64,000 bases of DNA, taken from NCBI RefSeq assembly GCF_020740795.1, contig NC_067283.1, positions 131,226,568 through 131,290,567 on the forward strand. Direction: 5' to 3'. The notes below the pieces were generated by a model. It saw nothing but the letters and a program-made list of their open reading frames with translations. It ran no database searches and was not told where the DNA came from. Numbering within the stretch: the stretch's first letter is position 1; the number at the start of each line of letters is the position of its first letter. The stretch is from Apus apus. Lineage: Eukaryota > Chordata > Aves > Apodiformes > Apodidae. The translations under genes were made by a program, and so were the position numbers. This document shows positions 45,004-58,625 of the stretch, in pieces.

Positions 45004-47932
45004 TAACTCTCTATCCTGCCCAAAAGTTGGGTTGTTTCATATAAACTTCTGTACTAGATAAATGTAGGCTGAACAGGACAACACATAATTTACTAACAAG
45101 GGTTACATCAAATAGAGGTACAAAATTAAGAGGTCACATCATATTTTCTTCTGCTTTTTTTATCCATTTCTCATACTCACTGTGACCTTTTGAGAAATGC
45201 TCAAGTTTTATTTTTCTTCATTTTGAAAACTGATCATTCTCACTGGTTATCTTATTTGTTTTTCCTAGATAAAAGAAAGAAGAAATTAGTTTAGTATGAG
45301 AAAAACCAGCAAATGTTGAAGCTCATTGTCAAGTGCAAAAGTATTTTTGTACCAACACTATAGGCAACTACAACTCTTTGTTAATCTTGCCTCTCTAATA
45401 AGTGCCAAAAATATTGCATGGAGTCTATTTGTGTTCTACAGACATTTTTCAGGTAAACTAGTAAATTTATGTGTTGCATTTAAGAACAAATAACCTTTTT
45501 GCTGTGTATTGTTTTTATTTTCATAGTGATGCTTAGAGACTGCAATCCTTAAACCATTGTGATATGAGCTGTTCAAAGACACAGAGGAATGCCCTGAGCA
45601 TTTAAAAGAAAAAAAAGGAAAAGAAAAAACTATTCAGGCATAATATTGATTATGCAAATTAATGTCATATCTCACTGGTAACATAAGAAGTTAAACAGGT
45701 TTTTTCTCAAGTCCAGTTATGTTTGCTAAACCAAGTTTCTTTCTAATGGCTGAAGGAAGAGTTCTGAAAAGCCTGGAATCATTTGTCTCACACATGGTCC
45801 AGCTCCATGCCCCATCATGGCCTGAACACAGTTTTCAGATGCTATGCAAAGAGCATAATAATTTAAGTAAACAGAAATTAAAGTCATATGTCTAAAATAT
45901 TGGATATTAAAATCTTACCAGAGAATGGCTGAAAACAATTGAAAAGCCCATCTACTGCTGGTTTTGATACTGAATAAGACAGTGAAAGAGAACAATACGA
46001 ATCTTCTTTAACAAGTTTGTAGAATTGTTGTCGGTTCAAATCCTTTTTGAAGGACCTGGCAATGGTCTATAGCTAACTGTTAAAATATCTGAATTTCTAG
46101 AGATGTCAGATATTGAATATGGCCATTCTGGGAAAGAGAAGGTAAACTGCAACTCAAGCTTTCTGAGATTGCTTTCTGTGCCTTTGTATTAATGTCTCTT
46201 TTCCTGTGTTGATGAAATACATTAAATTCTCCTCTGCTATTTGGCAAGTATATTGAATAAAAAAATAGAAGGAAAAGGGCTTGTTCTTCCATTTTCCCAG
46301 ATCTGCTACATTAGAAAGAGGCACAGGAAGATAATAGAATACGTGGTTTATTTTCAAAAACTGATACAAAGAGGTGCATAGGAGCAGACTATATGATGTA
46401 CACAAAATCCTCTTATTATGTTCATTTAGAGAGGTATCCTGTGCTGCAAGATTAAAACTATGACAAGATAAAATTATATACTGTACACAGTCTGAAAAAT
46501 GTCATAACATTATTTTGTATTGTATGAAATGCAGAATATAATAATTAGCACCAGTCATAAAAATAACTAACTATAAATTTGCATGTGGTTTCAGGCAAGG
46601 TAATGCAACATAATCTAATGTATCTATGATCCAGTATCCAGGATGATATTTGAGAGTATATTTTGACAGTTCAACAAGTCTTTTGAAAATGCTTCTCACT
46701 TTTGCCCTTTGTGCCATACCACAACCTGGTGCAGACTTCTGACTCAAAATAGGATTGTAACTTGGCACTGTGTGATAACTTTTTGAACTGTTAGTATGCT
46801 GGGATTTTTTTTTTTCCTTTTAGTGTAGGTGTCTGTTGTGCATTACATATGGAAAAATATACAAGTACCAGGAAAATGGGAATGTCATGCAGTTCCACAT
46901 TTGTCTGTGCTCGGGAAAGGGCTGATTTCTCTCCATACAGCAGGAATTAAATAGTAGGTCTACAGAGCACAGGAATGAAATACGAATCTCTTATGTGCAT
47001 AATAATTTTGTCTCTAGTCCCATCGAGACTGCTCATCCCGTTCTGGCTATGTGGTAAGTCACCCTCCCACTGGCAAAACACAGACAAAGAACATTATGTT
47101 ACTCAGTGATGACTTCGGAGGTTGACAGCAGCTAATGCTGCAGAGCTCGGTTGCTCCTTCCAACCCACTCCTACCCGCCAGAGCAGCGGGAAGGGTCATG
47201 CTTGCTGCGCTGACAGCCTCTGTTTGTCGCCACCTTCTGTTCCCAAAAGTGACAGGTAGCATTTGGCCAGTGACTCGACAAATCTATTTTTGGTAATCTT
47301 TTATCCCTTATATTCTATTCCTGTCTCTGCAAAGCACTCATGCAAATGTATGTATGGAGGCTGCTGTTACAAAGCTGCAATTTACTGGATTGCATCAATT
47401 TTACAACAGTAGATTGTGACAGACAGCAATTATCGTGGTAAAGATGTCTTCATTTACACAAAGGGAGACCTCTTCTGTTATTCCCAACTGGAAAAGCACT
47501 TCTTGTAACGCTTATTCTTGTTATCATCTTTTCCTGACTGCACATCTGTCATTTCTTTTACAGTCTTGGTGCTATTTCTAGTTAATCTTATTTTTAGAAT
47601 AACAGAGGAATTTTCAGTCTCAGTTAAGAAGCAGTTCACATTGGAAACTGTAATCTTGATCGGCAGGAAAATTGTTTATGGGTTTTCAATTATTTTCCAG
47701 CCCAGCTCTGTATCAGTGTATTACCATAACTGCTAAGCACTTTCTTGGTCAACTTGAAGACATTAGCTGCATTAAAAATTCTTAATTTAATACATTCATC
47801 TCCTCCTAATCACATATACTCAAGATTCCTTCCTTTATTATTTGTCACCGGTTCAAACTCAATAAATACCTGTATCTAGATCCCTTTCTTCCTTAAAATC
47901 ATTCCATTTGTTTCCTAATGTCAGTCAAATCA
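45004..47932. other. Intergenic, no gene seen
   Basis: AT-rich DNA with short frames only. No repeat family or exon is recognised. Confidence 0.55.
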
Positions 47933-47980
47933 TATCATAGAATGGTTTGGGTTGAAAGGGATCATAAAGATAATCTATTT
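47933..47980 (-). mobile_element. Short CR1 3' end remnant
   Basis: About 45 bases that match the outermost CR1 3' UTR: ATCATAGAATGGTTTGGGTT followed by the 'gaaagggatcataaagataatct' equivalent. Nothing recognisable follows. Confidence 0.65.
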
Positions 47981-49559
47981 ACTTTTTAATAACCTTTTCA
48001 TTCTTTTTTTCTACTTTTTTTTTTTTCCTATTATTGGGTGGAGGAATACTAGAGAGATAATCAGGTACTTCTAAATTTGTAGACACTTCTAATGGTTGGC
48101 ATCATATACAATTTTCATTTGATCTCTGATTCTTAGTTCTGTGGGCAGAGCTCTAAGAGAAACAACCAGGAAAAAGTTGTCCTACACTTTTATTTGAGCA
48201 TTTTTTTCCATGTTGGTTGTCGAGTTACTTTTTAGTCAGAAACACCTCTGAATCTTTGGCCATGAAACTAGGCAATGTTACATTTAGTCAATTCCTAGAT
48301 GAGATACATCCAAGAAAAACAGGTTAAGTTAACTTCAGGTGCCTCAGTAGATGGTATCCTTTGCTCTGAAGAAGAACAGAGCTGCTGTGCCCTCCTGGTA
48401 TCAGGTGGAGACTAAATTTAAAGAAGGAATCTTAAAATTGAACTCAAGGTTATGACAGTTTTTGATCATGAGCTATCCTATGACACGAATCAGAAGAATA
48501 GCAGCACCTTGATCAAACTCCGGTCTGGATAATGAATCATCTGACTTGAATTCCCTTTGCCATTTCAGTCTCAATGGGCAGCCTTCTTCACCTTCAACCA
48601 GAACTTGTTTCATGCAACATGATCATTAAAGCATTGCTTCATTTCAGGAGTGGATGGAGTAATGACCATAAAGAAGTTCAAGATTTGGCCAGAAGAATAA
48701 ACAAGTGTAACAAGGCTTGTTACTCCACTATTTTTACAGCAGCATCAATCTCTATTCAGATAAGCAGCAGTTTTGCTGGTGATCTAGTAGAGTCATGACA
48801 ATATTGCAGATGATACTGCAAAGACTCTTCCACATAGATATGGAGCATGTGGCTTGATGTGGCACAGTGCTCCTTTTTAAACTTTGCTGCATTTGTTAAC
48901 ATAATGCTCAAACATGATCAAGACTAGTTAATTTTAACTGGCAGTCTTTGAATCACCAGCACTTTGGAAGTAAACTTTTGAAATCAGACAGGAGGAGTGA
49001 AAATGCTGGTGATGGTCTGTCGCCAAGATAAGCTTTGCTACTAGGAGCTGCCAAAAGAGATGCTGCTGTGGAAGAAATGTGCAAAATGAAATTCTTAAAA
49101 AGCATTGGGTGCCTCGAGCTTGGCTCCACTGTGGCTCAGGGTTCTGCAAGACTTCTGTGAGTCAGGAAACCTCCACATAGCAGGATGGGAAAGAAAAGAG
49201 GTTGAAGGGGGATGAGTTTACTGTAGATACTCAGAAATTAAACTGCTGGCATGTTTGCATCTAAATATTCGCTGCACCTGCAGAACCTCTTTAATTGATT
49301 CTTTTCTTAAAGAAATAATTTAATTTTACAGATATGTAGTCATATTATGTATCTCTCAGCATGTGATGCAAGGGTGGCAAGAGCTAGTCTAATCACAGCC
49401 ACCAATAAAGAGGACATTGTAATTAACTGCAAAACATAGTAGCAGTGAGAAACCAGAAAAATTAGAAGCCTGGAGTGCCTGCAGCTACTAGAAAGCTGAA
49501 TTTCCCACTATAGGAATAAAAATAACAGCAATATTTTATTAATTTTTTGTGTGTCTATC

Positions 49560-49832
49560 TAGATCTTATCATTACAGATTGAAAATGGAAAAGTGGAAAC
49601 AAATAATTCTCCCATTGCTGGAAAAGATGTGAGAAGCATGCCAATAGTACATGATCGTCAGCAGAAGCATAATTTACAGCTTTTTGATACAAAACCAAAT
49701 ATTCTCCTGGGAAAGGTCAAAACAGAGCCAGGAGCTACTTATATCTATCAATTGACCAATCTTAGGATTGTTGGGGAAAGATGCAGGATGTATAACAAGG
49801 AGAAAGAATGCAAAATTATGCAATTAAGGTAA
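49560..49832 (+). other. Exon-like open frame of unknown nature
   Basis: A T-rich stretch ends in ATTACAG at about 49,577 and is followed by an open frame reading IENGKVETNNSPIAGKDVRS onward, through NLQLFDTKPNILLGKVKTEP, to a TAA at 49,830-49,832. The composition looks more protein-like than neighbouring frames, with few low-complexity runs. I recognise no family, there is no convincing donor before the stop, and no neighbouring exon. It could be a terminal exon of a lineage-specific transcript, part of an old retrocopy, or chance. Confidence 0.2.
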
Positions 49833-51667
49833 CAACTAAATAGAACAAAATCCTTTTACCAGTACTACACACAAGTTTTAAGATTCATACAACTGAAAAA
49901 GATGCAATGAAATTAGTGTATTTAATGTCACTGCAGCATCTTTATAAGTAGTTCTCCTAATGAAGAGCTAAGAAAGATGGAGACTTTGCACATGTTACTC
50001 AGCACATAATGAATGAAACATGGTTCCTGTGATCTTTTCAACTGGGAAAAAAACCAAGAAACTTAGTTGCTCTGACGTATCTCTGCAAAAGTTATTTTGG
50101 TGCCTGTCAGCTTTGGGAAACAATTACTTAATTTTCTTGTGATCTCGCTGTTAGGATGCTCACCTAAATAATAATAATTTGCTCTCTCCCTGCCAAGCTG
50201 GAAGACCTTGCATCATGCTCCTGTATACTATATATACTGTGCATATAGCAGTATGGACAGCTTCCACTCCCCTTATTTCCTGCAGGCAGCTATTACAATT
50301 CCAGCTCTGCTTTCCTTCCACAACCCTCCCCCTCCCCCCGCCCCCTAAGATGACCTGGTATACCATTTGAAGTCTGTAGCATGCTTTCTATTGCAGATCA
50401 CACAACCCTCCACACACACACAAACTTCTGTGTGAAATTAATAATATCTGTATTTTCGGATATGTTCTCAGCACCTACAATGATAAGGCAAGGCATCATC
50501 TCTGGGCATGTTACTAGAAAAGAAGACAGACTAAGAACAAAGGCAATTCTCCAGCATATTTTTGAGAGTATGCTACTTAAAGTTGAGGAGCTTCGGAGTT
50601 TAAAGACACTAATTTAGGATTTCCAAGGCAATAGAAAATCCAGTTCTGCCACAGATTCAAGCCCTAAAAGCACCTTTCCTTCTCCAAAAAAACCCCAAAC
50701 CAAACCTGGAAGGAATAATGTAATTTGTTTTTGTATTGCTTTCATTGGAAAGTGATGGGAAAGTATGGGAAAGAGTTTTTATGAAATGTTTAATAAGATG
50801 AATGGAATTAAGCCTCAGCTTTGTTTATGTAGTGCTTTGTTTTTGAGGAAACTGATGGATTTTCTTTTTTGCCCTGCACGATACACAGCAAAGGTATAGA
50901 GAGCTCTGGCAGGTGCTTATTAATAAGTTTTGTAAATCTAGAGATAAATCTTCATGATACAGTTTGAGATAAGGATTGAAAGACAGCTGATGCTAAGTAC
51001 CAACACCAGTTGGAAACATTTGAAGTCATGCTTTTGCAGTTACAGCCCCACAGTTATCACATACAGCTTTATGAGGCCTTTGGCCTATTATCTTCATTTA
51101 CCAAGAGCTGTATCCTCCCATATGATCTGCACTTTTTCAAATAATTAAATTGTGCTCATTGTTTAATCATTTGTTGTCTTATTCCATCTCATCCCTCTCC
51201 ACAATTCAGCTATAAATCATTCCATGGAGAGGGTGTTGACTCCAACACCCTGCAAGAGCAAACAAAACTCTGTTTCCAAACTCATCAACTACTTAATCAG
51301 CTCTTTGTAAATGTTGGCTGCAGTGCAGTAGTTTTCTATGGAGTGTGTGCAGCAACGTCTCTGCGTGTCAGAATATTTGGGCCTCGCTTTGCGATTGCAC
51401 TACAGAGTTTTGGAGTTGCTCCATCTGTTTTGTTAACCTCTTTTAACCATTTCCTTACCCCACTAATCATGTTTTTACACTTCAGATCCTTAACCTGGTT
51501 TTGTTGTCCACGTGCACAATTTCTTGATTCTCTCTGGCTTCTCAGCTTATCCCAATTTTGTCCTGCAGCATTCCTTCTTGTCAGACCTATCTTTGATAGG
51601 GATGAGTGATTGCCTGTCTCTTTCTCTGACTAGCTCTAGTCCCACTGTTTACCCCCTATTTTAAAAT

Positions 51668-52005
51668 TCATAGAATAATAGAGTAGTTTGGGTCAGAAGC
51701 AACCTTTAAATGCCATCTAGTCCACCCCCTCTGCAATAAGCAGGGACATCTTCAACTAGACCAGGTTGCTCAGAGACCTGTCCAACTTGACCTCAAATGT
51801 TTCCAGGGATGGGGCATCTGCCACCTCTCTGGGCATCCTCTTCTAGTGTTTCACCACCCTCAAAATAAAAAATTTCTTCCTTATATCCAGTCTGAATCTA
51901 CCCTCTTTTAGTTTAAAACCATTACCCCTTGTCCTATTGCAACAGGCTCTGCTAAACAATCTGTCCCCAGATTCCCCTCCCTTTGTCAAACAAACCTCCT
52001 CTGAT
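51668..52005 (-). mobile_element. CR1 LINE fragment, 3' UTR and end of ORF2 region
   Basis: The block order reads backwards along a CR1 3' end: a diverged tail, 'aaatgccatctagtccaccccct', 'gaccaggttgctcagag', 'cctctctgggcatcctcttctagtgtttcaccaccctc'. Many substitutions indicate an older copy than those at 24.5 and 44.2 kb. Confidence 0.88.
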
Positions 52006-52187
52006 TCCCTCTTCCATTTTCTGTACCAGCTGTACCTTCCTTTCTCTTGTCACAGCCATGGTCTCTCTCTCCAGCCATCACCTTCCTAGGCCAGTGTTCC
52101 TTTCACAGCTCTCAGTCACAGATTCTCCCTTCCCTTTGCTATGTCTGGGTCTCTAGACTCCTTTTATAAATATTCTGCCTGTCTTTT

Positions 52188-52335
52188 CACAGAATCACAG
52201 AATTGTTCTGGTTGGAAAAAACCTTTAAGATCATCAACTCCAACCTGACCTAGTTCTACTGTATCCAGTGCTAAACTATGTCCCTAAGGGCATGTCTTTT
52301 AAACACCTCAAGGGATGGATGCCATCTGTCCTTAG
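52188..52335 (-). mobile_element. CR1 LINE fragment, other subfamily type
   Basis: It starts CACAGAATCACAGAATTG and then shows 'ctggttggaaaaaacctttaagatcatcaactccaacc' and 'gctaaactatgtccctaagggcatgtctttt' blocks. This is the CR1 3' UTR version also seen at 57.5 kb, distinct from that at 24.5 kb. It lies about 180 bases from the preceding CR1 fragment as a separate insertion. Confidence 0.87.
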
Positions 52336-54377
52336 GGCTCTTAAATTAGGCAGATTCCTTGCTTCCCTTCCTGGTTACCCAGCAGACGAGAACACTAAGA
52401 GGTGGGCTCCAGTACTCAGACTTGTGGAGTCTATTGGCAGCCCAGTGTCAGGATTAGAGAATGGGTCTCACTTGGTGCCTCAGCCCTCGCCAGCCTGTGG
52501 TCCACCAACCTGCAGGACCAGTCATACCCACCTAGAACAGCACCAGGACTGCTGATGCAATATTGCAGGCTGACAAGCAACATGGCAAAAAATGAATCTG
52601 AGAGTAAACATTTTCTGGTAAATGTACTATCTGTCATGTCCATTCTAAGGGTGTTTGTGACACCACAGCTAATTAAGGATCTGTTTTGGATCTGTTTTTT
52701 CTCATTTTTGTGCTCAAATATTAAATTAGTAGGGCAAGAAATTACTCCTAGCTATGAGTTCTTTACACAGCATTGTAGCTGAAGGTCCTACTTACAGATC
52801 TAAATGTGTGGGCTTCTGTACACTAGGCAAGATTTGAAACTACTTGCAGACCATTCAGGATTATCATCTAGCTGGTTTACTCTTGAACCCCCCTATGATC
52901 TCCCATTGCTGGTGAGCATGCATGCGTGTGTAGGTTCCCTTCTCAACAACATTTGCAGTTTGTCTGACATGGACAAATACATTTGGTTGAGTTGTGACAA
53001 TGATGGAGAGAATTAATCAGTGATCTGTGTGCTGGACAGCAGTGGTCTGGACTAAGCTGTATTTTATTGATATAAGAAATTATATTGCATGAATCACAGT
53101 ACAAATCTATTTGACTTGCAGTCTAGGTCCAAGTAAAATGCAATTTTAGCTGGAATGCCTACTACTGAATGCTACTTTGAGAGTCTTGGAGATTAAAGAA
53201 ATTGCCAAATTGTACTTTTCAGCAGTTTAAGGAGTACCTAGGGACCCTCTTTTCTTCTTTTGCATTAATGAGATCTGGGAAGATTAGCTGGCAAAAAAAT
53301 GTCTGCTTACATGCAACACTTGCTTTAATTGTTTTATAACAATAACGTGAGCTATAGTTGGCAACTCCACAATCTAGAAAGTAAATAAAGATCACAGTGA
53401 AAATGACAGCTGCTGCAAGGGGTTTAGCAGAGCGTGGATTATTGGCCAAGATTCTTGCGAACACTAAACCAGCAAAACCTGGTGACATTCAGTGCTAACC
53501 CTGGGAAACCTAACTGACAGTCTCTGCTGAATGCATGAGTAACTGTACTGAAAATCCCAAGTGTCCAATTTTAATTTTATTCTTTTTCTACTGAAAAGCA
53601 GTGTGAAGAGCTAGAGCTGGGCTTTTTTTTTTTTTTTTGCTTATTGTTTCTGAGCACTTAGGATGCATTCAAGTCACATCTTGTCAAACATAGGTCACAC
53701 AGTCATATATTCAAGAAAACTGCTTAAAAATCCAGCATGTGGGTTCTAATGAAATCTGTAGAGGGAAAATTGTGCTACCATTAACATACATTTCTCAATA
53801 GCAGTCTTCAGAGAAATCAAGGACATCTCCAGATAACAGCCACATTTTCTCTGCATCCCAGCATTTGCAAGATAGCTGTGAACAATGAGTGACCCTGAAT
53901 CTCTTTGCATTAACAGAGACGTGAGATTGTTTTTACACCTTCTAGTGATACAAATAGAAAAGGTAAATACATTGAGTTTTGTGAGTTTCAGAATATCAAA
54001 TTCCAAAATAAACCCCACAATTTTGTTTACTAATAAGTGTGAATCATTACCGATTTTATTAACTGATTTTATTTGCATTAGGTCCCAAGGCTTGTCAGAT
54101 TTGTGCTGAAAAACTTAATAGAAAGCAGTTTCACAGCTGAGGAATCTCAGCTTAAGATGTCCTGCTATGAAAATCTGTTAGCAGTGTTTTCAACAAACAC
54201 AAACTAAGAACAGGAAAGGTCAAGTAGTCCACTTACAGATATAATTGAATTTTCAGACAACTATATATAACTATACCACACTAGGATACTTTAGGTGCCA
54301 AACTGAATGTGTCATATTTATCAGTCTTTGTGTTCTGTGGAGCTTTCATTACAAGGTCATGCATACATTAGGAAATT

Positions 54378-54606
54378 TTTTTCCTGGACATTAAGAAAAA
54401 TTTTCTCTCTGAAAGGGTTGTCAGACATTGGAACAGGCTGCCCAGAGAGGTGATTGAGTCACCATCCCTGGATGTGTTTAAAAGTCGTATAGAAGTAGTG
54501 CTTGGGGATATGGTTTAGGGGTGAACATAGTAGAGTAGGGTTAAAGGTTGGAGTTGATGATCTTAAAGGACTTTTCTAACCTAAATGATTCTATGATTCT
54601 ATATTT
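54378..54606 (+). mobile_element. CR1 LINE, 3' 230 bases
   Basis: In plus orientation it shows the 'ggaacaggctgcccagagaggtgattgagtcaccatccctgg' block, then 'ggagttgatgatcttaaagg' and tail repeats GATTCTATGATTCTATA. It is 5' truncated. Confidence 0.9.
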
Positions 54607-57526
54607 CTTAATTCATGTAGAATAATTGCAAATCTTACTACCAGCCAATTTTACGGCACAGAGTAAAGGAAATTTTAGCTACTTTTGCTTCAGTATCTGG
54701 GATCAAGTGACCCAGATTGACTGGTTATGTAGCACATAAATGAGAAAACTCTTAACAAAATCTCAGCAAAACAACAGTGCCACTTTTTAAAAGAGTTTTG
54801 TGTAAGGCTACAACTGGTCTATAGTTCACTTTAATGCTCAGCAAGAAACACCTTGGAGATAATGGAGGGAAATGAGATAAATGCTCACCTAAAAGTAGTA
54901 AGACAGCTTCTTTGCTTGAGTATAATTTTGTATAATTTAGCTGGAGTAAGATTTGGATATTCTTTGCTGCTGTAATGAAAACTGTCTGCTAGGCAGCCTT
55001 CACTTACTACTTTTGCAATCAAAGAAATGAAAACAAGATTTTTAGTCTGACAGAAACACCAGGGGTCCTGCCCCAACTTATAAAATACCAACAAACAACC
55101 TTCCTGATTTTCATCATGCTTAGTAAACACTAGAAAACTGCTGGGAGAAAGTACTAGAAGGGATGTCAAAGTGTAATACTTTAAATAGCCCTGGATGCTT
55201 TCTTCCTTCAGAAAATAAATACAAAACTAAGAGAACACGACACTGTCCAAGTCATCTGTTACCAAAGGCAACCCTTAGCATCTTACAGTTATCACGGATT
55301 TCGGTGGAAGATTCAAGTTTCTACAAAATAGATTAATGAAGTCATAAACTTTAATACCAGAAAGGGCCATTACTGTAATCTAGTAGGATGTCTTTAAATT
55401 CTGAGAGAATGTCAATAAATTTTGCTTGCATGGAGCCTATAACTTAAAGTTGAGTTAACACATATCCATAGGAAGGCTTTCAGTCTTGATTTGAAGACTT
55501 ATGTTACAGTGAACCTATCACATCCCAGATAAAGTGCTTCACAGTTAGTTACTTCAGATGTCAGTTCTTTTTTTTTTTTTTCCCCCCCCTCCATTTCAGC
55601 TTCTAAGCATTGTATTTCCTTATGACCTTATCTGTTAAATCACCCTTTTCTACCCAGGAATTGTAATTAGCATGCAGTAAGGTTCTATTTAATTGTTTCA
55701 TTACAAGAGAGTCAGAGGAAAATAACACAGAATTTGTGGGGGAAAAAATGCATGTTCACAATCCTGATACACACAGTCTGTATTTGCTGGCAGGTCAAGA
55801 GGTCCCAAGGAGCCAGGGACCCTGGCGCAATGCAGGACGGACTGTCAGGGCCCTTGGCAGACAAGGAGAGCAGGAGGTACCCTTGCAGCTCTAGCAGTCC
55901 TGCACAGACATCATGGTTGCATGCCTGTGAAGACGCTTTCCCCACATTCAGAATTTTTTCCTTTTATAAGATGTGCTCTAGTCAGCAGCTTTTGGCCTCC
56001 ACCCCCTAAGACATATGCATACTTTGGGATACTGGACAGTGTCACTTTCTCAGGTCTCACCTAAGGCCTCCTCCTCTTGCTTGGTTGTGTTTCTCTTGCT
56101 CAGCTGCTGCTCTCCTTTGGCATTCTCAAAGCACTTGTCTTTGTAAGTTGCGATGCTGTGTTTTTGTCCACCAGCAACTTTTAAAAATAATGTTGGGTCC
56201 TCTATTTTCACTAATATTTTCAAGGCCTTTGCTGTTAAACTCCAGTTTGTAACAGCTGTCTGGCACAAAGCTCCAGCTCTCTGGGCAGGTTCTCATGACA
56301 GGTTGACCACAAGCCTCACGGGCCAGCCCTGAGGCCTCGGGAAGCTGGGGCTGAGCCTGCTGCCAGCTGCTAGCAAGGGCAGTGCTCTTCTTAATAGCTT
56401 TCATTTATTCTAGGTTGCAGGAAATTAATACTTTGCTGGCTGTGCAGCATGACCTCCCCAGCATTTATTGTACCACTGTTCTCTAAAATGTGCTCCCTGA
56501 TATTTAGTGCACCCTGAAAGCTCCATTCCTGTTTAACTTTGAGTTCAAGTGTATTAAGATATGCCTTGTTCAAATGAGACCAATGTACTGCAAGAACACT
56601 TTAATCAACCTACCTTCATCATCACTTAGCACTTCACACTCGGTCACCTGAGTATTTATTTATTTGGCCACTGGTATTTATTCTATATTCTTTTGGATCT
56701 CTTTTGGGTTACTGCTAAAGATACGGCAGAAGTCTGGACTAAAACCACTGTTCCCTACAGGGACGTCCCCTCTGACTGGGCATAGTTGCAGTGAAGGGAA
56801 GTAGCCTCTTCTACCTCTTTTTCTTAAAAGATTTAAGCCTGGAGTCCCCCAAAACACTATAGAACTCAGCCTGCTTGAAGGACACATTAGGTTGTATGTC
56901 TGAACATCTAATTACAGTGTTTTGTTGTGGTAAAAAACTGATGGTTGTTTTCTTTGCTGTCATTTTACAAAGTTCTAAAATAAACTCAAATGCAGAAGGC
57001 ATAAACTAGTATTTATTATTTGTAAAAATACAGCATTTTAAAGAATATGTATTAAACGGCAGCATATTCATATATACATACATGACAAAGATATATATTT
57101 AACAAATTGATACAGAACACATATATACATTAGTAGAGTCAAATCTAACCCAGATTTTCTTTATTCTGAATTTGCTGGTACTATACAGAAACATTTGTAG
57201 GTCCACCCTAGCAATTTCCAGTGCTAACCTATTTTCCTAGCTAAAAGCCAACCATTCTGCACGTTCTTTTTGGATGAAACTTTTTTTTTTTTTTTCACCA
57301 GCTGCTCTGTGATCTGTTTTATTCTAACAGGCTGGAAAAAGCAGGTGGAGGTAAGGGAAAAGTATATTTCCAAGTATTGATATAAAAATCTGAAAATTAT
57401 TTACAATTCATCAGAATTGTAAAGGAGATCTAAAAATTGTGTGGTCCTATGCAGCAGGAGTTCAATCCATCATCTTACAATTATGCTTCAGATCCGTTTC
57501 CTTGCTTTGCACTTCACAGTGAACTT
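54607..57526. other. Intergenic, no gene seen
   Basis: No recognisable exon or mobile element. It contains a T-run followed by a C-run near 55,568-55,590. The 55,780-56,350 part is less AT-rich than its surroundings but reads as nothing I know. Confidence 0.5.
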
Positions 57527-57668
57527 CACGGAATCCAATAATTATTCTGGTTGGAAAAGACCTTTAAGATCATTGAGTCCAACCATTAACCTAGCACTGC
57601 AGAGTCCACCACTAAACCGTGTCTCCAAGCGCCACATCAACACATCTTTTAAGTATCTCCAGGGATGT
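57527..57668 (-). mobile_element. CR1 LINE fragment, 3' UTR
   Basis: It begins with a degenerate CACGGAATCC tail and continues with 'ttctggttggaaaagacctttaagatcattgagtccaacc' and 'ccactaaaccgtgtctccaagcgccac'. It is the same subfamily type as the piece at 52.2 kb. Confidence 0.88.
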
Positions 57669-58208
57669 ATTACAGGAATGTCCTAATGGTTTAAGCACAA
57701 ACTTACCGTTTTAATTGCCAAAGTTTTTGCTCAATGTTACTAATTTTAAACCCAATTAAAATATTGAAGTTTATAAGTTATATTTTGCCCAGATAAACTG
57801 AATGTACCACAAAACAATACTGGTGACAGCTCTACACAGAAAAGCACTTTGCTCCACGGTAGCACTCAGGAAGAAATTGTAGTTCCCACTTCGAGGTGAT
57901 GATTTCATCCCAACCAGGCATTTTTTCCTGTAACAAAAATCCAACACTTTACAAGACGTTATTTCACAGTGGTGAGACGACACGAACTACGAACGTCACA
58001 GCTTGGAAAATCGGGAGCCTTTCTGGGCATTTTTTAGCTTTAAGTAACTTCAGGTAAAAAACAGGCACACAGGGGGCACTGTTCATAAAAGAGAACAGGC
58101 TAAGTTTTTTTTTTTGCTTAATATGAAAAATCATGTGAAAACTCTAACCCAATTCTTTACTCACCTCCAGCCTTCCTGTTTTATAGGGTTTGCCTCTAGC
58201 TGGATAAT

Positions 58209-58367
58209 GGGATCACAGAACGGTTTGGGTCGGAAGGGACCTTGCAGATCACCGCGTTCCAACCGCGTGGACACGGACACCGCCCCCCCGACCAGGCGGC
58301 TTGAAGTTCTGCCCAGGCCGGCCTTGAACGCTCCCGGGGAGGGGGCACCACAGCCTCCCGTCCGCTA
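58209..58367 (-). mobile_element. CR1 LINE fragment inside the OTUD6B CpG island
   Basis: The piece reads GATCACAGAACGGTTTGGGT, then the complement of the CR1 GACC block, then a CpG-rich version of the usual 'tccaacc...ctagaccaggttgctcaaagctccatcc' series, ending at the 'gcaccacagcctcccgtcc' equivalent. It contains many CG dinucleotides where other copies have TG or CA. It lies about 260-420 bases upstream of the OTUD6B start codon. Confidence 0.85.
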
Positions 58368-58532
58368 AACGTGCCGTTGCTGCTCAGTGAAGAGACGCGC
58401 ACGGAAGCCCCTCACTGGGCGGGAGGGACGAGCGAGGAGCTCCGCGGTTACGCCAGAGGACAAGGGGCCCGTCCCGCCCGCTCTCCGCAGGCCGGGGCAC
58501 CGGGGCGGCCCCGCCCGCCAGGCCCGGGCACC

Positions 58533-58553
58533 GGGGCGGGGCTCCCGGAAGTG
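58533..58553 (+). promoter_or_regulatory. OTUD6B: GC box and ETS/GABP site of the OTUD6B core promoter
   Basis: GGGGCGGGGC at 58,533-58,542 is an Sp1-type GC box. CCCGGAAGTG at 58,544-58,553 is a full ETS-family consensus. They are adjacent, about 75-90 bases before the start codon, the usual place for initiation in TATA-less CpG-island genes. Confidence 0.7.
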
Positions 58554-58625
58554 TGAGGCTCGAGCTCCCGCCTCCCGCCGGCGTTGGGGGCGGGGGTGAG
58601 GGGGGACCCTGCGCGCGCGGCGGCC

